Both the position numbers and the translations under genes were made by a program. Shown here piece by piece: positions 37,446 through 50,739 of a DNA stretch of 64,000 nt (its first letter is position 1; every line of letters begins with the position of its first letter). The notes below the pieces were generated by a model that worked only from the letters and a program-made list of their open reading frames with translations, did not search any database and was not told where the DNA came from. Source of the stretch: Gossypium raimondii (lineage: Eukaryota > Streptophyta > Magnoliopsida > Malvales > Malvaceae); the NCBI RefSeq assembly GCF_025698545.1, contig NC_068569.1, forward strand, positions 14,322,001 to 14,386,000, written 5' to 3'.

Positions 37446-39414
37446 CCAGCATATGTTGTGTTTCATTGCAACTTTTGAGACCTACATGAGAACAAATTTA
37501 AGTAAATAGTTGAAAGAAATGACCAACCAAAATAAAATGATACGTCAATTAGAAATTCTAAAAAGAGAAATCGTTTTTGTATCAAAATGCTGCTTTTTAT
37601 TGCTATTTGCTTTTGAAACCGAAAGCAGATCGTTAAAATGAGAAAAGTAAAAGGAGCCATTTACTTCTACCTCGAAATCTGCAACACCAATGCGCTTGTA
37701 TCAAAACTATTTTGTCGCTCTCCAAAATAATCTCATGTGTAGTGAAAATTAAAAAGGTAAATCACATTACCAAAATAGACATGCTTCCTTCCTTAATCTA
37801 ACTCTTAATTTTTATTAAGACTTAATTTTGATTATTAACTCTTTAAAAGAATTTGAATTATTTTTGTTAACTTTTTTAAACATAACATTTTATATAACAA
37901 GTTTCGTGTACTTCATTTTTTTATTTGTTTTTATTTTTATTTTTTAAATTATTTTTTAACATGATCTATAAAATAAATTGTGTCATGTTAACTTAAAGTG
38001 CATGTGAATTGTCATACAAGTTGTCACATTAATATTATTAAAAAGATTAATGTTTTAGTCAAAGTTTTTAGAATCGACCCGGTGGTTGAACCACCAGTCC
38101 AACCAATTTGATTAAAAATCACTGAAAATAAAAAAAAATAAAAACTCTGATTCAACCGATCCATACTAATTCTCAATCTAATTGGTTCAAAGTCATTCTA
38201 TAGACTAGAACCCTAGTTAATTTTCAATCCAATTGTTGTAACCAGCTAATCGGTCCACTTCACACATCATTGGTTTTAGTTAACATTTCTATTAAAGAAA
38301 AAATTGATTAATAGTGAAATTTGATTAAAAAATAAAGATTAAATTGATAAAAATATAAATTAACAGTTAAATTTATTATTATACGATGGTAGATAGATAA
38401 AGTGATTGTAATTTCTTAATTTAGAAATACACGAAGCGAATCGCTTCAGCAAAAGAGAAGTGTAAATCAATGACAAAAGGATTTTTATTTTTATTTTTAA
38501 GAAATGTTGTTTTTCTCCCTTTATTGTCTTTGCATGAAAAATCTTTTGATTAAGAAAATTCAAAAATGTACATGCATAAATGTAAGAAGAAACAAAAAAA
38601 TAATAATTTTCTACGATTTATTTTATAAATGTTAAATAATTATAATCTGATTCGAGATTTTACTCGATTTAATAAAAGTTGACAAACGCCTCAAAGGGAG
38701 GGGGTTTCTTCTTCCTCTAGGCTTCTGGTTTTCTGCTCCTAAAGAATTGAACCACTCGACCTTATCTCTTTTCACGACTGTTGATTCAGTGCATCAACAA
38801 TAAGATAAAGGTAGAAATTTAGAAAACAGATACAAGATTCAACATACATTCGTTAAAAATTGTATGATAATATTTAAAATGGATTTAGTGATTTTTACAG
38901 CGGTTTTTAATTATTAGTGGTGCAGAATATTTTGTTACAAGACCGGTGTTAAATAATGATTTTGGCTTCTAGTTGAGGGATTAAGCTCAACTGCCTTTAT
39001 TGTAACCCAAAAAAATGTATTTAGTGATTTTATTTTGAAAACTATATATTATTGATACCATAAATTTAGAAGTTAAAAAATAAAAAGAGTAGTATATACG
39101 CGCGGAAATTTGTATATCGCAACAGTAAAAACCAAAGAGTTTTAGTTCGAGTGTGTGTGTGTGTGTGTGTGTTTGTGTCCGTGACCGTGAGTCACCAACA
39201 GGACACCCTCGCAAATTCAGCATTATCTCACTCGCATAACATAATAAAGTAGATAGTAGAAACAGAATCCTTCTCCTCCTCAAATATTAACTCATCCTTT
39301 TTCTCTTTCCCCCTGTACTCTTTCTCTTTACTTTTGCTGCAAGTTGCAACTGTGTACTCTTTATGTTCTTCTCTTTTTTCTAGTTATTTGTAAAAAAATT
39401 AAAAGGAAAAATAA
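37446..39414. other. Intergenic region upstream of GAUT4
   Basis: AT-rich with no gene. At about 38070-38260 there is a block with near-palindromic ggtggttgaaccacc and further caaccg/cggtt repeats, which looks like the end of a non-autonomous DNA transposon, but I cannot find the partner end. A (GT)n tract lies at 39151-39172. The last 100 bases before the GAUT4 ATG are C/T-rich, like a leader. Confidence 0.45.
39151..39172. repeat. (GT)n microsatellite
   Basis: Eleven GT units about 245 bp upstream of the GAUT4 start, possibly within its promoter. Confidence 0.9.
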
Positions 39415-42400
39415 ATGAAGATGAAGGTGAAGGTGAGGTATATAGTGTTGAATTTGCTATGGGTTTCCGTGTTTTCTCCCATCTTTATTTACACTTACGT
39501 GGTCGGCACTTTCTTCGATCCCTCTTTTTGTATGTCTACTTCTTCTTTTCTCTCTTTAATTAATTATTTATTGATCTTCCTGTTGTTTTACATCGTTCAC
39601 GTTTCCCTTCTCTTGTTGTAATTTTCTGCAGCGAGACTCGATTTTCTTGACGATGTTGCAGCATTTGTAAGTTCCTTTTTGCAATTCTTTCATCATTTCT
39701 CATTATATGAACTACCCAGAATTTTGAATTTTCCTTTCTTTTTTTCTTCAGACGTTGTCCGGGGATACCAGCCATCTCCATGTTGTTCCTCTGGTAGTAA
39801 TATAATAAGATTAGTTCAGTTTATTTTTCATGGCTGGCTTGGCTTTATATGTTGACATTGGTATTGATTTTGGTCGTAGGAAACTTCCACAGCCCTCAAA
39901 AAACCCGTTGGGGTCGTATATTCCGACCACTCTGCTAATTCCTTCCCCAATGGTAAAACATGAAGTGAAAATTTATCTACTTATGTAATTTAAAATTTGG
40001 AGAATTGGATGATGATGATGATGGTTTTAAATTCCCAAATTACAGAGATGACGGAGCATAAATCTACAAGAGTGCTTTCTGCTGCGAGTGAAGAACGTCA
40101 ACCCCTACTAAACAACCCCATTACACGGGCCTATGAATCTCAACTCTTGGTAATTTCTTTCAGTCTCATTACCATATCAATAAGATGTTACTTGCAATCT
40201 CGCATTCGATTTCAATTTATGGTTGTTCCTCTTTCTTTAGTCTTACTATCCTACTTCCATGGTTACTTTCCTCTTTATGTGGTAAGGATTTTGAGTCTGC
40301 ATGTAGGCCTTGTTTGCTACAATGGAAATGCTGACTGTTACTCTTTTCTACGGTCTGTTCTAAACCTTTGCTATATGAGGAGCTTCATTTGTCTGCAATA
40401 CATATAACCCTGTTCTTCTACTTCTAACCCATCATTTCTCTTTCGATGTCCTAGTTATCCAACGGTTTCCTTCAATTTTGAGTTGCTATATAATCAAAGC
40501 ATTCCTTTGATAATGTTTGTGTTAACTTTAACCTCTTAGAGATGGCATTCACCAACCCTTTCGAGGTTGTTACCCCTTTATTCTATTTTGCCTATCGATA
40601 ACTGCTTAACATTTTGGAATAATTGTTCTCTACAGCTAAAACTAGTTTCTTAGTCTTTTACACGTTTCCAGGTTTCACAATGAAAGGAAACTTCTAACAT
40701 GAATTTATATGTAGTTAACAGTTTTTTTTCTCCTGTTTTCTCTGTCAATAGGCTATAAGACTTGAGGAACAACACACGCTGCCCCCTGGTAAGATTGAGC
40801 AAAAAGAGCATTCAGTTAACAAATCTGACCAAATGACTGAAGCAGCAGATGCTCAGGTCCGTCGACTCAAAGACCTGCTCATCCGTGCAAAAGTGTACAT
40901 CTCCCTTCCAGCCATAAAAAGCAACTCGCGTTTGACAAGGGAGCTTCGATTGCGGATTAAGGAACTTTCACGTGCTATTGGTGATGCAGCCAAGGACACT
41001 GATCTGCCAAAAAGGTAACTCATCTTTCTGAAACAAGGATGCTGCTCTTATTTTAATTATTTTTAATTTCTTTTTGTTTGGAGGATTTTAAGTGTAGAAT
41101 GTGGCTTCCACTTTGATTTTATCCATCAACATGAATCTTATTGTTGCAGTGCCTTTGAGAAGTTGAAAGCAATGGAGCAATCATTAGAAAAAGGTAAGCA
41201 GATTCAAGATAACTGTGGTGCTTCGATAAAAAGGCTTCGGGCTATGCTCCACTCAACTGAAGATCAACTCCGAGTGCACAAAAAAAAGACCACGTTCTTG
41301 GCACAGTTAACTGCAAAAACCCTTCCCAAAGGTCTTCATTGCCTGCCTTTGCGTCTTACTACTGAGTATTATACCTTGAATTCTTCACAACAGAACTTTC
41401 TAGATGAAGACAAATTAGAAGACCCCCGACTGTACCATTACGCACTTTTCTCTGATAATATATTAGCAGCTGCTGTTGTTGTAAACTCAACCATTTCCCA
41501 TGTTAAGGTAAATGTACTCCCCTATAGAGGCTTAACTCATACTTTCAGTCGCCAATGGAAAGTAAAAACGGTTTCATTTTTAATCTTAAGATTGTCTTAA
41601 TCATTTTGTTCATAATTTTCATGATTTTGGTTGACTTATTTAACTCATTAAGTTTGCTTAATTCCTCGCAGCACCCTTCGAAGCATGTTTTCCACATTGT
41701 TACAGATAGGCTCAATTATGCAGCAATGAGGATGTGGTTTCTGTGTAATTCACCTGGGAAAGTCACTATACAGGTTCAGAACATCGAAGAATTTACATGG
41801 TTAAACTCAAGCTACAGTCCAGTCCTTAAGCAGTTAGGTTCTCCTTCAATCCGTGATTATTACTTCAGGGCCCGCCGGTCTAATTCTGTTTCAAATCTGA
41901 AGTACCGAAACCCAAAATACTTGTCCATCCTGAACCATCTTCGGTTTTACCTACCAGAGATCTTCCCAAAACTCAATAAAGTATTGTTCTTAGATGATGA
42001 TGTAGTAGTCCAGAAGGACCTTAGTGATCTTTGGTCCCTCGATTTGAAGGGCAACGTTAATGGTGCTGTTGAGACTTGTGGAGAAAGCTTCCATCGATTT
42101 GATCGCTATTTCAACTTCTCACATCCTCTAATCTCAAAGAACTTTGACCCACATGCTTGTGGATGGGCATATGGAATGAACATTTTCGATTTGGTGGAGT
42201 GGAGGCGGCAGAACATAACAGAGGTGTATCACAGATGGCAGAAGCTGGTAAGTAATGTGTAAATGCTGGCTAAACAGATAATAGGATAGGCATTAAAGTA
42301 ACTAAGAAACCAAGTGAGTTCATCTTGTTTGCATTGTTAGTCTTCATTACAGATCAGCTACTACCCTATGCTAGATAATATTATTATTGAAGGAAATTTT

Positions 42401-42684
42401 GTTTGCAGAATCATGACAGGCAATTGTGGAAGTTGGGGACCCTGCCTCCTGGTCTCATTACATTTTGGAAACGCATTCATCCCCTGAATAGGTCTTGGCA
42501 TGTGCTTGGGCTTGGCTACAATCCTAATGTCAACCAGAGGGAGATTGAACGAGCTGCTGTTATACACTATAATGGCAACTTGAAACCATGGTTGGAGATA
42601 GGCATACCCAAGTACAGAAACTATTGGGCAAAGTACGTAGATTATGATAGTGTGTATTTGCGAGATTGTAATATCAATCCATAG
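39415..42684 (+). CDS. GAUT4: Galacturonosyltransferase GAUT4-type (GT8 family), nine exons, intact
   Basis: A Golgi type II membrane glycosyltransferase that adds galacturonic acid from UDP-GalA during pectin (homogalacturonan) synthesis. Exons: 39415-39529, 39632-39666, 39752-39793, 39880-39952, 40046-40149, 40752-41014, 41150-41507, 41672-42247, 42409-42684. They join without breaks to 613 residues, the usual GAUT length. A single membrane anchor is at about residues 8-30 after a short basic start. A stem region follows with DAQVRRLKDLLIRAKVY and the coiled LRLRIKEL and SAFEKLKAMEQSLEKGKQIQ stretches. The GT8 catalytic domain has the metal-binding LDDDVVVQ at about 437-444 and ends in HYNGNLKPWLEIG and CNINP. 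It matches Arabidopsis GAUT4 (At5g47780) as I remember it better than GAUT1 or GAUT7. All introns are GT-AG. Confidence 0.95.
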
Positions 42685-42871
42685 AAAGCCTTCTTTAAAT
42701 GTCCTTACACGTAATGAACCTAAAAAGAACCTTACATATTGTTTAGCGGTGACCGATGTTAATTTAGATTCATTCTTTCTTGTATACATGGTCAATTTTG
42801 GTTTAGGATTTTTCAGTTTCTTGTCACATTTTGTTACAAAATCATGTTGATGTGGCTATAAGTAGCTACGT

Positions 42872-44371
42872 ATGAATATGATCTGTGGCCATCATCTTTC
42901 CAAATTCCCTCTTGTAGCTGAGCGTCTTGCTCGTTTGAATTTCTTCTTATTATCCGCTCGCCATCCCACACATCATGCTAAAAGCTTTGTAACGAAACCT
43001 GCTTCTTCATCATATACGAGGGAGTGTAATGTGAGGATTAATGAATTTGGTCACCGTGGCAGTGTCGAAGAGGCGAAGAAACTGTTCGACAAAATGCCTC
43101 ACAGTCTAAAGGATGCCGCTTCTTATGTTTCCATGATCAATGTTTATTTGAAAAATGATGATCTTCCCAAAGCAGAGACGCTGTTTCACTCCTTGCCCTA
43201 CAGAAATATTTTTGCCGAATCTGCAATGATACAAGGATACGTGATGGCCGTCGTCTACCTGAAGCTCGTCGACTGTTCAATGACATGGTTGACAGAAATG
43301 CCTTTTCCTGGACTAGTTTGATTTCTGGGTATTTTGCAATCGGGCAAGTTGAAGAGGGTCGTCTGCTTTTTGAACAAATGCCTGAATCTTTGAAAAATGT
43401 GGTGTCTTGGACGACTTTTGTTTTGGTTATGCACGAAATGGTTTGATCAATGAAGGTCGCCACATGTTTGATAGAATTCCTGACAAAAACATTGTTGCTT
43501 GGACGGCTATGCTCAAGTCTTACGTTGACAATGACCAGATAGATGATGCGCTCAGGTTCTTCTACCAAATGCCTCAAAAGGAACCTGACAAAAACATTGT
43601 TGCTTTTTAATGTCTTGAGGCTAAGGATCTTGCCTCGTGGAATGCCATGATATTAGCATATTCACGCCACGGATATGGTAAACATATATGCTAACATCAG
43701 GTGCCAAACCAAATGAGATCACTTTAGTAGAAATCTTATCGGCTTGCAGTCGAGCTGGTCTTATGGAGAAAGAACAAAAGCTATTTGATTCAATTCACGC
43801 ATTTGGTTTACAACCCAAGGCTAAGCACTATTCCTGCCTTGTAGGCATCCTTGGTCGAGCAGGACAACTGGACAAGGCCATGAGTGTTGTCAAGAAAATG
43901 CCTCCATCCAAAAGAGATGGCTCCTTTCTAGGAGCTTTACTTGCTGCACGCAGAGCGCATGGGGGTCATAAAATAGCAAATCACATTAGCAAACAGCTTA
44001 TTGAGCTAGAGCCCACAGATTCCGGTGTCTACGTTCTCTTGGCCGATGTATATGCAGCGCATGAGAAATGGGATGAGTTTGCCCAAGTACGGAAAATGAT
44101 GAGGGAGAGGAAACTGAAGAAAGTTGCTAGTTTTAGTCAAGTAGAAGTAAAAGGAAAGAATCATGTATTCTTCGTAGAGGACAGATCCGATCCTCAAGTT
44201 GAAGGGATTCATGAAATGCTACGACTTATGCACTACCACCTTCTACGACCGAGGTGGGTTACATTAGATGAAATTGAACACCTAAATGTATCTTTACTCA
44301 CACAGTTGTTGGATTTGCAAGGAGCTGAAGAAAAATGCAGTCAAAATTCGCTAACTGTAGGCATCTTGTGA
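42872..44371 (+). pseudogene. Pentatricopeptide repeat (PPR, PLS/E type) gene, broken
   Basis: A single-exon PPR gene just downstream of GAUT4. The N-terminus (residues 1-45, basic and hydroxylated) looks like an organelle-targeting signal. Several PPR units follow, such as VEEAKKLFDKMP and INEGRHMFDRIPDKNIVAWT, then an E/E+ tail (GVYVLLADVYAAHEKWDEFA, then KKVASFSQVEVKGKNHVFF). Such proteins bind organelle RNA and guide editing or processing. The frame changes near 43245 and 43405, a TAA lies at 43608-43610, and a small deletion near 43690 removes part of one repeat. Four lesions make a full product impossible. There is no DYW domain; the 3' end is duplicated. Confidence 0.85.
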
Positions 44372-44660
44372 TGATAGACAGTGTAAAACTAATTGTTCAC
44401 AAACTACACATACTTCATGAAATGCTACGACTTATGCACTACCACCTTCTACGACTGAGATGGGTTACGTTAGATGAAATTGACCACCTAAATGTACCTT
44501 TACTCGCAGTAGTTGGATTTGCAAGAAGCTGAAGAAAAATGGAGTTTTTGATGTCATCTAGGTTTTGGTTCACACAGCACTCAAAATTGGCTGACTGTAG
44601 GCATCTTTTGATGGTCGACAGTGTAAAACTAACTGTCCACAAACTACCCATAGTTCATTA
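44209..44660 (+). repeat. Tandem duplication of the PPR gene 3' end (period about 206 bp)
   Basis: The block starting atgaaatgctacgactta at 44211 recurs at 44417 and stays similar to about 44660, with an insertion of about 35 bp in the second copy. The first copy contains the PPR stop codon; the second lies downstream of it. Confidence 0.85.
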
Positions 44661-44880
44661 TATTGCCAAATGATAGTCTCTGTAGATGAGCATTGTATGG
44701 TTGGATATGCTTGGAGAAATGTTCTGTTCAATTTAAATACGTGGATACTGCATTTACATTATCAAAGTAAAGCTCGGAAATCCGCATAATTATGCTTTGA
44801 GTTTAAAATGACTTGGACCACTTCATACTGAAAATACTAGAAACAAGAAAAAAAAACAGCTTAATGTTTCCTGGGGTCAC

Positions 44881-47800
44881 TCACGTGGAACCCTGCCTCC
44901 GGTGACTTACCCGTTTTAGGATGCAAAGGCGTAGCCGCTTACTAAGGGCTTCTAGCTTTTCTAATTTCTCATGTTTCGGCTTTGGGGTTGTTGAATCTCT
45001 CTTCTTCTGTTTCTTCTGCTTCTTTTTTTCCTCTTTGGGTGGACCACTTGATTTTTGCTGCGTGCTTTTCAGAGGTGTTGCAAGCACATCAAGAGTCACC
45101 TAATGAGACAGACACAGCCCTCTTTTCAGTAAGAAAGATATGACCGGAAATCAGATACAATTATAGCAATGATGCAGATAGAGGAGGCAGCCCATTCGAG
45201 TTTGAAATAAATCATAAATCATGCAGCAAACAAAAGCTTAGAATTTAATAGCCTGTTATATGCATTATGAGATGAAGGTAAGCCTTCATCACAACATGGT
45301 TAAGATTCCTCTTGCCATGAGCAGAGTTAGAGCAGACAGAGACGTAGAGCAACCTGATTTCCGTTATTAGCAGCCGTACAGTCTGCTGAAGATTCTTCAT
45401 CACTGCCCCCCAGTGAAGAGCACCTTCCCCAACTTTCCCTGTTTGAGCTTGTATATGAGCAACATTCATCACTTTGACCATTAGGCTTATCCTGCAAATC
45501 GGAAAGCAAAAATCAGTAATGAAACAAAGTGTGAATAGCAGAAAAACAAGTTGCTCATAATTTATTTCAGCAGATTCAGAAACCATGTTCAGTAACAGAC
45601 AATAGTCACATTGGAGGTGAAGTCATGGGTGAGGAATGAAACTATTATTAAATTGAGTATAAATCAGGGCAATTTCTCAGGCTAGCTTGAGAGTGCGTCA
45701 AGCAAAAACTCAATAAAAGAACTACCTACTCTTCCCTGTTAAAAGAATAAAATATACGTATGACAGACTTAAGTGCAGATAGAAACAAAGGAAATTCATG
45801 GATACCTGTGAATTTGATTGCTCATCACTGTCAGGTCTAATATTTCTAGTAAGCATGGGATCCTGCAATTATAAGAAATAACAACATTTAAAAATATACT
45901 TAGTTTTAGATTAACAAGCAAACAAATACCAAAAACAAAGTGAAATGGAATACTACCAATCTAGCAAGTGGTGCAACTTCTGAGACGAGTTCACTAACTG
46001 GCTTAGTCATCAAAACTCTAGGTGCAGCAGAAGATGAACTTGGAACATTGGTTGATTCAGTTTCAATGCCAGTGATTATTTCATACAACAGGCTCTAAAA
46101 AGAATTACACAAAATTCAAGTTAATCCTTTGGTAGCTACATATCCCCATATTCCAATGTCTACAAAAGCTTTTACAGGACATACTACTATCACAATTACT
46201 CGGGTCAGATCATCTTAGCCAAGACCTTTATCCAGGAAATTAATGTCCAGCCTAGGCATAGTAGTCTCCTTGTTGGTATGTTAGTCTATAAGAAATTTGT
46301 GAATACATGATTATGGGGATGTGTTAATACACTGAACATTACTAAAAATATATTATTTCTCAGCTGCAACCTAAAAATACCTAAAGACGAAGGAAGGTAT
46401 GACATAATCATAATGCAGCCGGGCTAAACTCCTAAACTCTTGGGGGTTTACTGCTACTGATCCAAATCTTAATGGAAAAGCTTTACAATAGGCAGAGTTT
46501 CAGAAGAAAACAGAAAATATGGAAAAATATGTACATCACATAATGCAAACCGAAGGACACTGATATTTGGCTCTTAAACTACTTTCTCAAAAGCTCCAAC
46601 ATGAAAAGAATTTCACCTCATCCATGCCAGCACCGACTTTCAAATCACCAAGATCATAGTATTTCTCAAGCTTACTTGAACAAGCAGAAGAAATTTGAGG
46701 AGGACGAAGCACATTGAAGAAGAAAATGGAGACTGAATCATAATAAAACTGTGGCCTGGAGGAGTTGTGATCACCATCAAATTTTATAACGTTTTTATCT
46801 CCCTGCATAGAATATGCATGGTTAAACACTTCCAAGATCAGCCAATACATCCAAGAAAAAGTAAGAATTTTTAAACGGTAAATTACCGCATATGATTTAA
46901 ATATGAGGTCAGAGTGATGAGGTTGAATAAATTTGTCCTCACTGGCATGTCCAAATAAAGCTGGAATGAATGTTTTAGGTGCTACCTGTGAATAGAAAGT
47001 CTAGAATGTTACTCAAAATAATTAGCAGTAGGTAAAGAAACAAACCCCACATAAAATGGCGGGAAAAAAAATCTGCCAATTGATCTGGAAAATAGGTTTT
47101 AACATAAAGAAGTATGAAAAAAAGTTAATCAACTCGCTAACTTGTGAACATCAACAAGTTCATTAATATGGACAAACCTTCAGACAGTTTAGATCCATAA
47201 TGTCAAACTTCGCCTTCTTCTGAATTACACGTCTCATGTACTGCACAGCCATCTTAACCTAATTGAAACAGAAGGCAGTAAATACAATTTATTGCAACAA
47301 ACCCCATTTTGTCAATTCACATGTCAAGACTATTTAAAAAAAAAATGTCAAGACCAATGGAGTAATTATCATTACTGTACTAGTACCACCAAAACCAGCA
47401 GAGATATACACATTCTGATAAAAGCAGCACATTAGCACCACTTACCACACCTCACATCTGGTACTTAGGTGTGGTGGCATTTTCTGACCATACCAACAGA
47501 CTAATTTTGGACATTTTAGCTGGACCACTCTTTCTACTTCCATTGGGTGGCCATAATGGGTAAAATATGAGATCATGCCCCTCATGTTTAGCCCCATTAT
47601 TTGCTTTGTTAGAGCATGCATATCATTCCATGGCTATTGGTCAATAACATATGATATCTTCACAAGGTATAATTTGGTCTGCATGCCTGGTTGCTTTGAA
47701 CCCTCAAACTTAAGCTAACACAGATGCAGAAGATTCATACCGTGAATTTAGGAAGCCGGATTTTATACACATCAACCAGTTCCATCATAAGATCAAATAA

Positions 47801-49927
47801 GTTTGAGAAGGCACTGTCTAACACCATTCCTGCTATTGAAGGATCTTCTGCTCCATAAAGAAGGCTGCATTAAATAACAAAGAGAGAAACCTAACATACT
47901 AGTAAGCATACTTTTCCTAGGAAAAAACAAAATACAAATCATAGAAGCATCATCAAGAGAACAAGCATTCCAAACAAGGGCTTTGAAACACATCCTCTTT
48001 GAGAAAGCAAAGAGTGTCTGAAAATGCAATAAATTAAGTGAAAATATGAAGCACCTGGTGACAGCACCCATTGATCGTCCCCAGAGACCTATACGTGATA
48101 TTTGTCTTTCACTTCTCAAATATGATACCACAATCTTGAGATCGTCTCTCTGTCAAGAGTTTAAAAATCAATAAAGAAACATATAAAAAGACAAAAAGGA
48201 ATACATAAATGTTCATTAAACTTAGATAACAGAGGCACTCAATTAGATTGAGTACATACCTCATGCCAACCAAGGCTAACATAATCACCATCAGATAAGC
48301 CTGACCCCGAGAAATCAAGTGTGAATACCGTAATATTTGATGGAAGAAGAATTACAGCAGCTTCATTGGCATCAGCCCTACATCCACTGTGATATCAACC
48401 ACAGAAAAAAGAGGGTCAAACTTTATCTCTTTGTATGCTATGTAATCTTCGATAATGATTCAGGCCAACTCTTTTTTGAGGCACAATCCTATTTAAAAGC
48501 TATTTAAATCTAAGCTTTCATTTAACCAGAAGATACAGAAAGAATCTCATACCTATTTCCATGGCAGTATATAACACAAGGGAGTGGAGTTTCTTCAGGG
48601 AATGGTGAAGGCAAATAATGACTGCAACGCAACTTATGGCCCCTTGCATTTGTAAGCTGTATACATTTGAAATAGATAATCTAACATGTGCCAAGAAGCT
48701 AAATATAAAGCCCTGAGGTGACAGACAGAAAAAAGAGATAAAAGGCTAATTAATGTCCATACTTGCCTCCAAATCTTGTCTTTTGAATTGCCTGCCTGCA
48801 AGAGTAAACTCCTTTTCCCAAAGATACTGCTCTGGGTTATAATCAGCCCTGCACGTACACATGGCAAAAGCATAGAAGATAGTTACCGAAGGGAAGATCA
48901 ATGATTGGAGCAGCAGTACAGCACTAACAACTTACAAGTACTCAAAAGGTTGAATAATGAAAAAAGGAGTTGCAAATCAACAAATGAGATGGAGGCAACA
49001 GTAATTCACAAAGACAACTCTTTAACATGCATACATCATTCAGTAGAAGTATCGTCATTTTAACACGCCTCTTTAGTACACTAGTTATTGTTTGATAGTA
49101 AGACTCAGTTCAACATCTAATACACAACTTAAGAGGTCATGTAGCCCTCGTTTTCCATATTTTGAAAAAAATTGTTGCAATTGTTGAGATGCTATCCTTT
49201 TATGCATGATTTATTCCTTCCTTTAACTTAGATGTTCTCAAGATTGTCGTTGCTCGAATAACTAAAATTTTAACTATAGCTTTTCCTCTCATCACTCATT
49301 CTAGCACTATTTTCGACTAACATAATCTATTTATTTGGTAAATTTTTAAATTATGCAAATTTTATAAATTTATTATTTAAGAAAAACAGTACCAACTTTC
49401 AATTTTTCCAAAAACATTAATATTTTGTTTTAAGTTCTATTTTATAAAATTTTTCATTTTAAAAGATCGAATTAATTTTATTTTATAAACACAAAAACAT
49501 ATATAAAAATAACATAACTGGTAAATACAGCATTTCAAAAAAAGAAAAGAAAATTTGGACTATATTATAAAACAATCTTCAAAATATGGTTGGCTTAGGG
49601 TTTTTTTATAAAGTAATACTTCAATTTTACTTATTCAACATTTTTGTCCACCAACTATTGTGAACTTTTACCATGTTATTACACTAACCAACCAAACAAG
49701 GCAGAGGAGGAGCGAAACACAAGGGTATGCAATTTGTTTCAACCCTGATACTAGCACAACTTTTTCGTTGCAAAAGAGACGATAAAGAACTAAAATGCAA
49801 TGGAAAAATTAGGATAACGGCCTGGGTCGTTCCAGCTTTAAGAGATGAGCAAGGAATTGGAGTGTAGTAATGTAACAGAGACATACCTTGGCGGTCGAAT
49901 AACAAAATTGATGAACTGATCAATCAT
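44881..49927 (-). CDS. Alpha/beta hydrolase (serine aminopeptidase S33-like), 13 exons, intact
   Basis: A probable serine hydrolase of unknown substrate. Minus-strand exons: 49927-49887, 48848-48767, 48656-48553, 48386-48260, 48149-48055, 47864-47741, 47258-47178, 46985-46887, 46802-46617, 46094-45957, 45862-45806, 45491-45354, 45099-44881. They join to 496 residues. Oxyanion region YCHGNSG at 71-77, nucleophile elbow GRSMG with Ser144, acid Asp235 in HASEDKFI, and base His263 in GDHNSS. The triad and spacing fit the ABHD17/Bem46-like plant group. The last 150 residues are a non-enzymatic tail: Ser-rich acidic, then strongly basic (KEEKKKQKKQKKR), perhaps for membrane or nucleic acid contact, which is a guess. 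Intron 2 has a GC donor (GAG|GCAAGT); the rest are GT-AG. The first intron is about 1 kb. No signal peptide. Confidence 0.92.
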
Positions 49928-50730
49928 CTTGCTTTGAGCGAGCTTTTTTGGTTATGATTGTGAATCGACAGAAGCGTGTAACTACTCCAGCGCAATGTAC
50001 GAGCAGGTCCCCAAATTCACCTGTCGAACATTTTAGGTCGCTCCAATTGAACTGTTTCTATCTCTCTTTATAAATAGAGAGTGTGTGTGTGGGAGAGTAT
50101 GGAAGAAACTTCCTTCTTTTATTGGAAGGAAGGCATCTTTAAGAAGCCGTACATTAAATTATAAATTTCGCAGTCCCACGGAGAGAGTTGGGCAGAATGT
50201 CTCCCTCAAACATCGTCACGAAACGTCCAACCTTTCGTGCCAAAGAAAAAATTAATCGTGGAGCTGAATGTGAGCGGTTAGTAACTAAACAAGTAATAAC
50301 AATTACTAGGAAAGGAGTTAACTAAAGAATAGAACACAAAACCTAGTTCACAACCTTTTTCCTTCCAGATCTAATGCGGCTGGACTTTTGGGTGAAGTCT
50401 TCTCGCAATTAAAGTTGTCAGCTGAGAGACGCGTGTAGTAGATGGATCTTTTACCTGTTTCTTGGGAAGAATCACCGAGAAAAAGGAAGCGAAGTTGAAG
50501 GAATCCGATTCCAGATCTCACAAAAACAGAAACGTACTTTTCGAACCAGAAGGTGGAAGAAAAAGTCAAACAAGAGAGAGAATTTTACCAAAAAAATGGA
50601 GTATGGAGAGCTCACAGGCTTTGGTGCGGCTGTTGGCGGCTGAGAAGGGAGATAGCAGCCAGCAGGAGGCAAGAGCAAGCAAGCACAGCTAAGAGACAGA
50701 CAGAGGCGGAGAGAGACGGAGCTTTTTCTT
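49928..50730 (-). promoter_or_regulatory. Probable 5' UTR and promoter of the alpha/beta hydrolase gene
   Basis: This stretch has richer base composition than its surroundings, with GA-rich tracts (50460-50720) that read as C/T-rich on the gene strand, like plant leaders. The open frames here overlap on both strands and show no family. One or more untranslated exons are likely, but I cannot fix their borders. Confidence 0.4.
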
Positions 50731-50739
50731 TTGTGCCCA

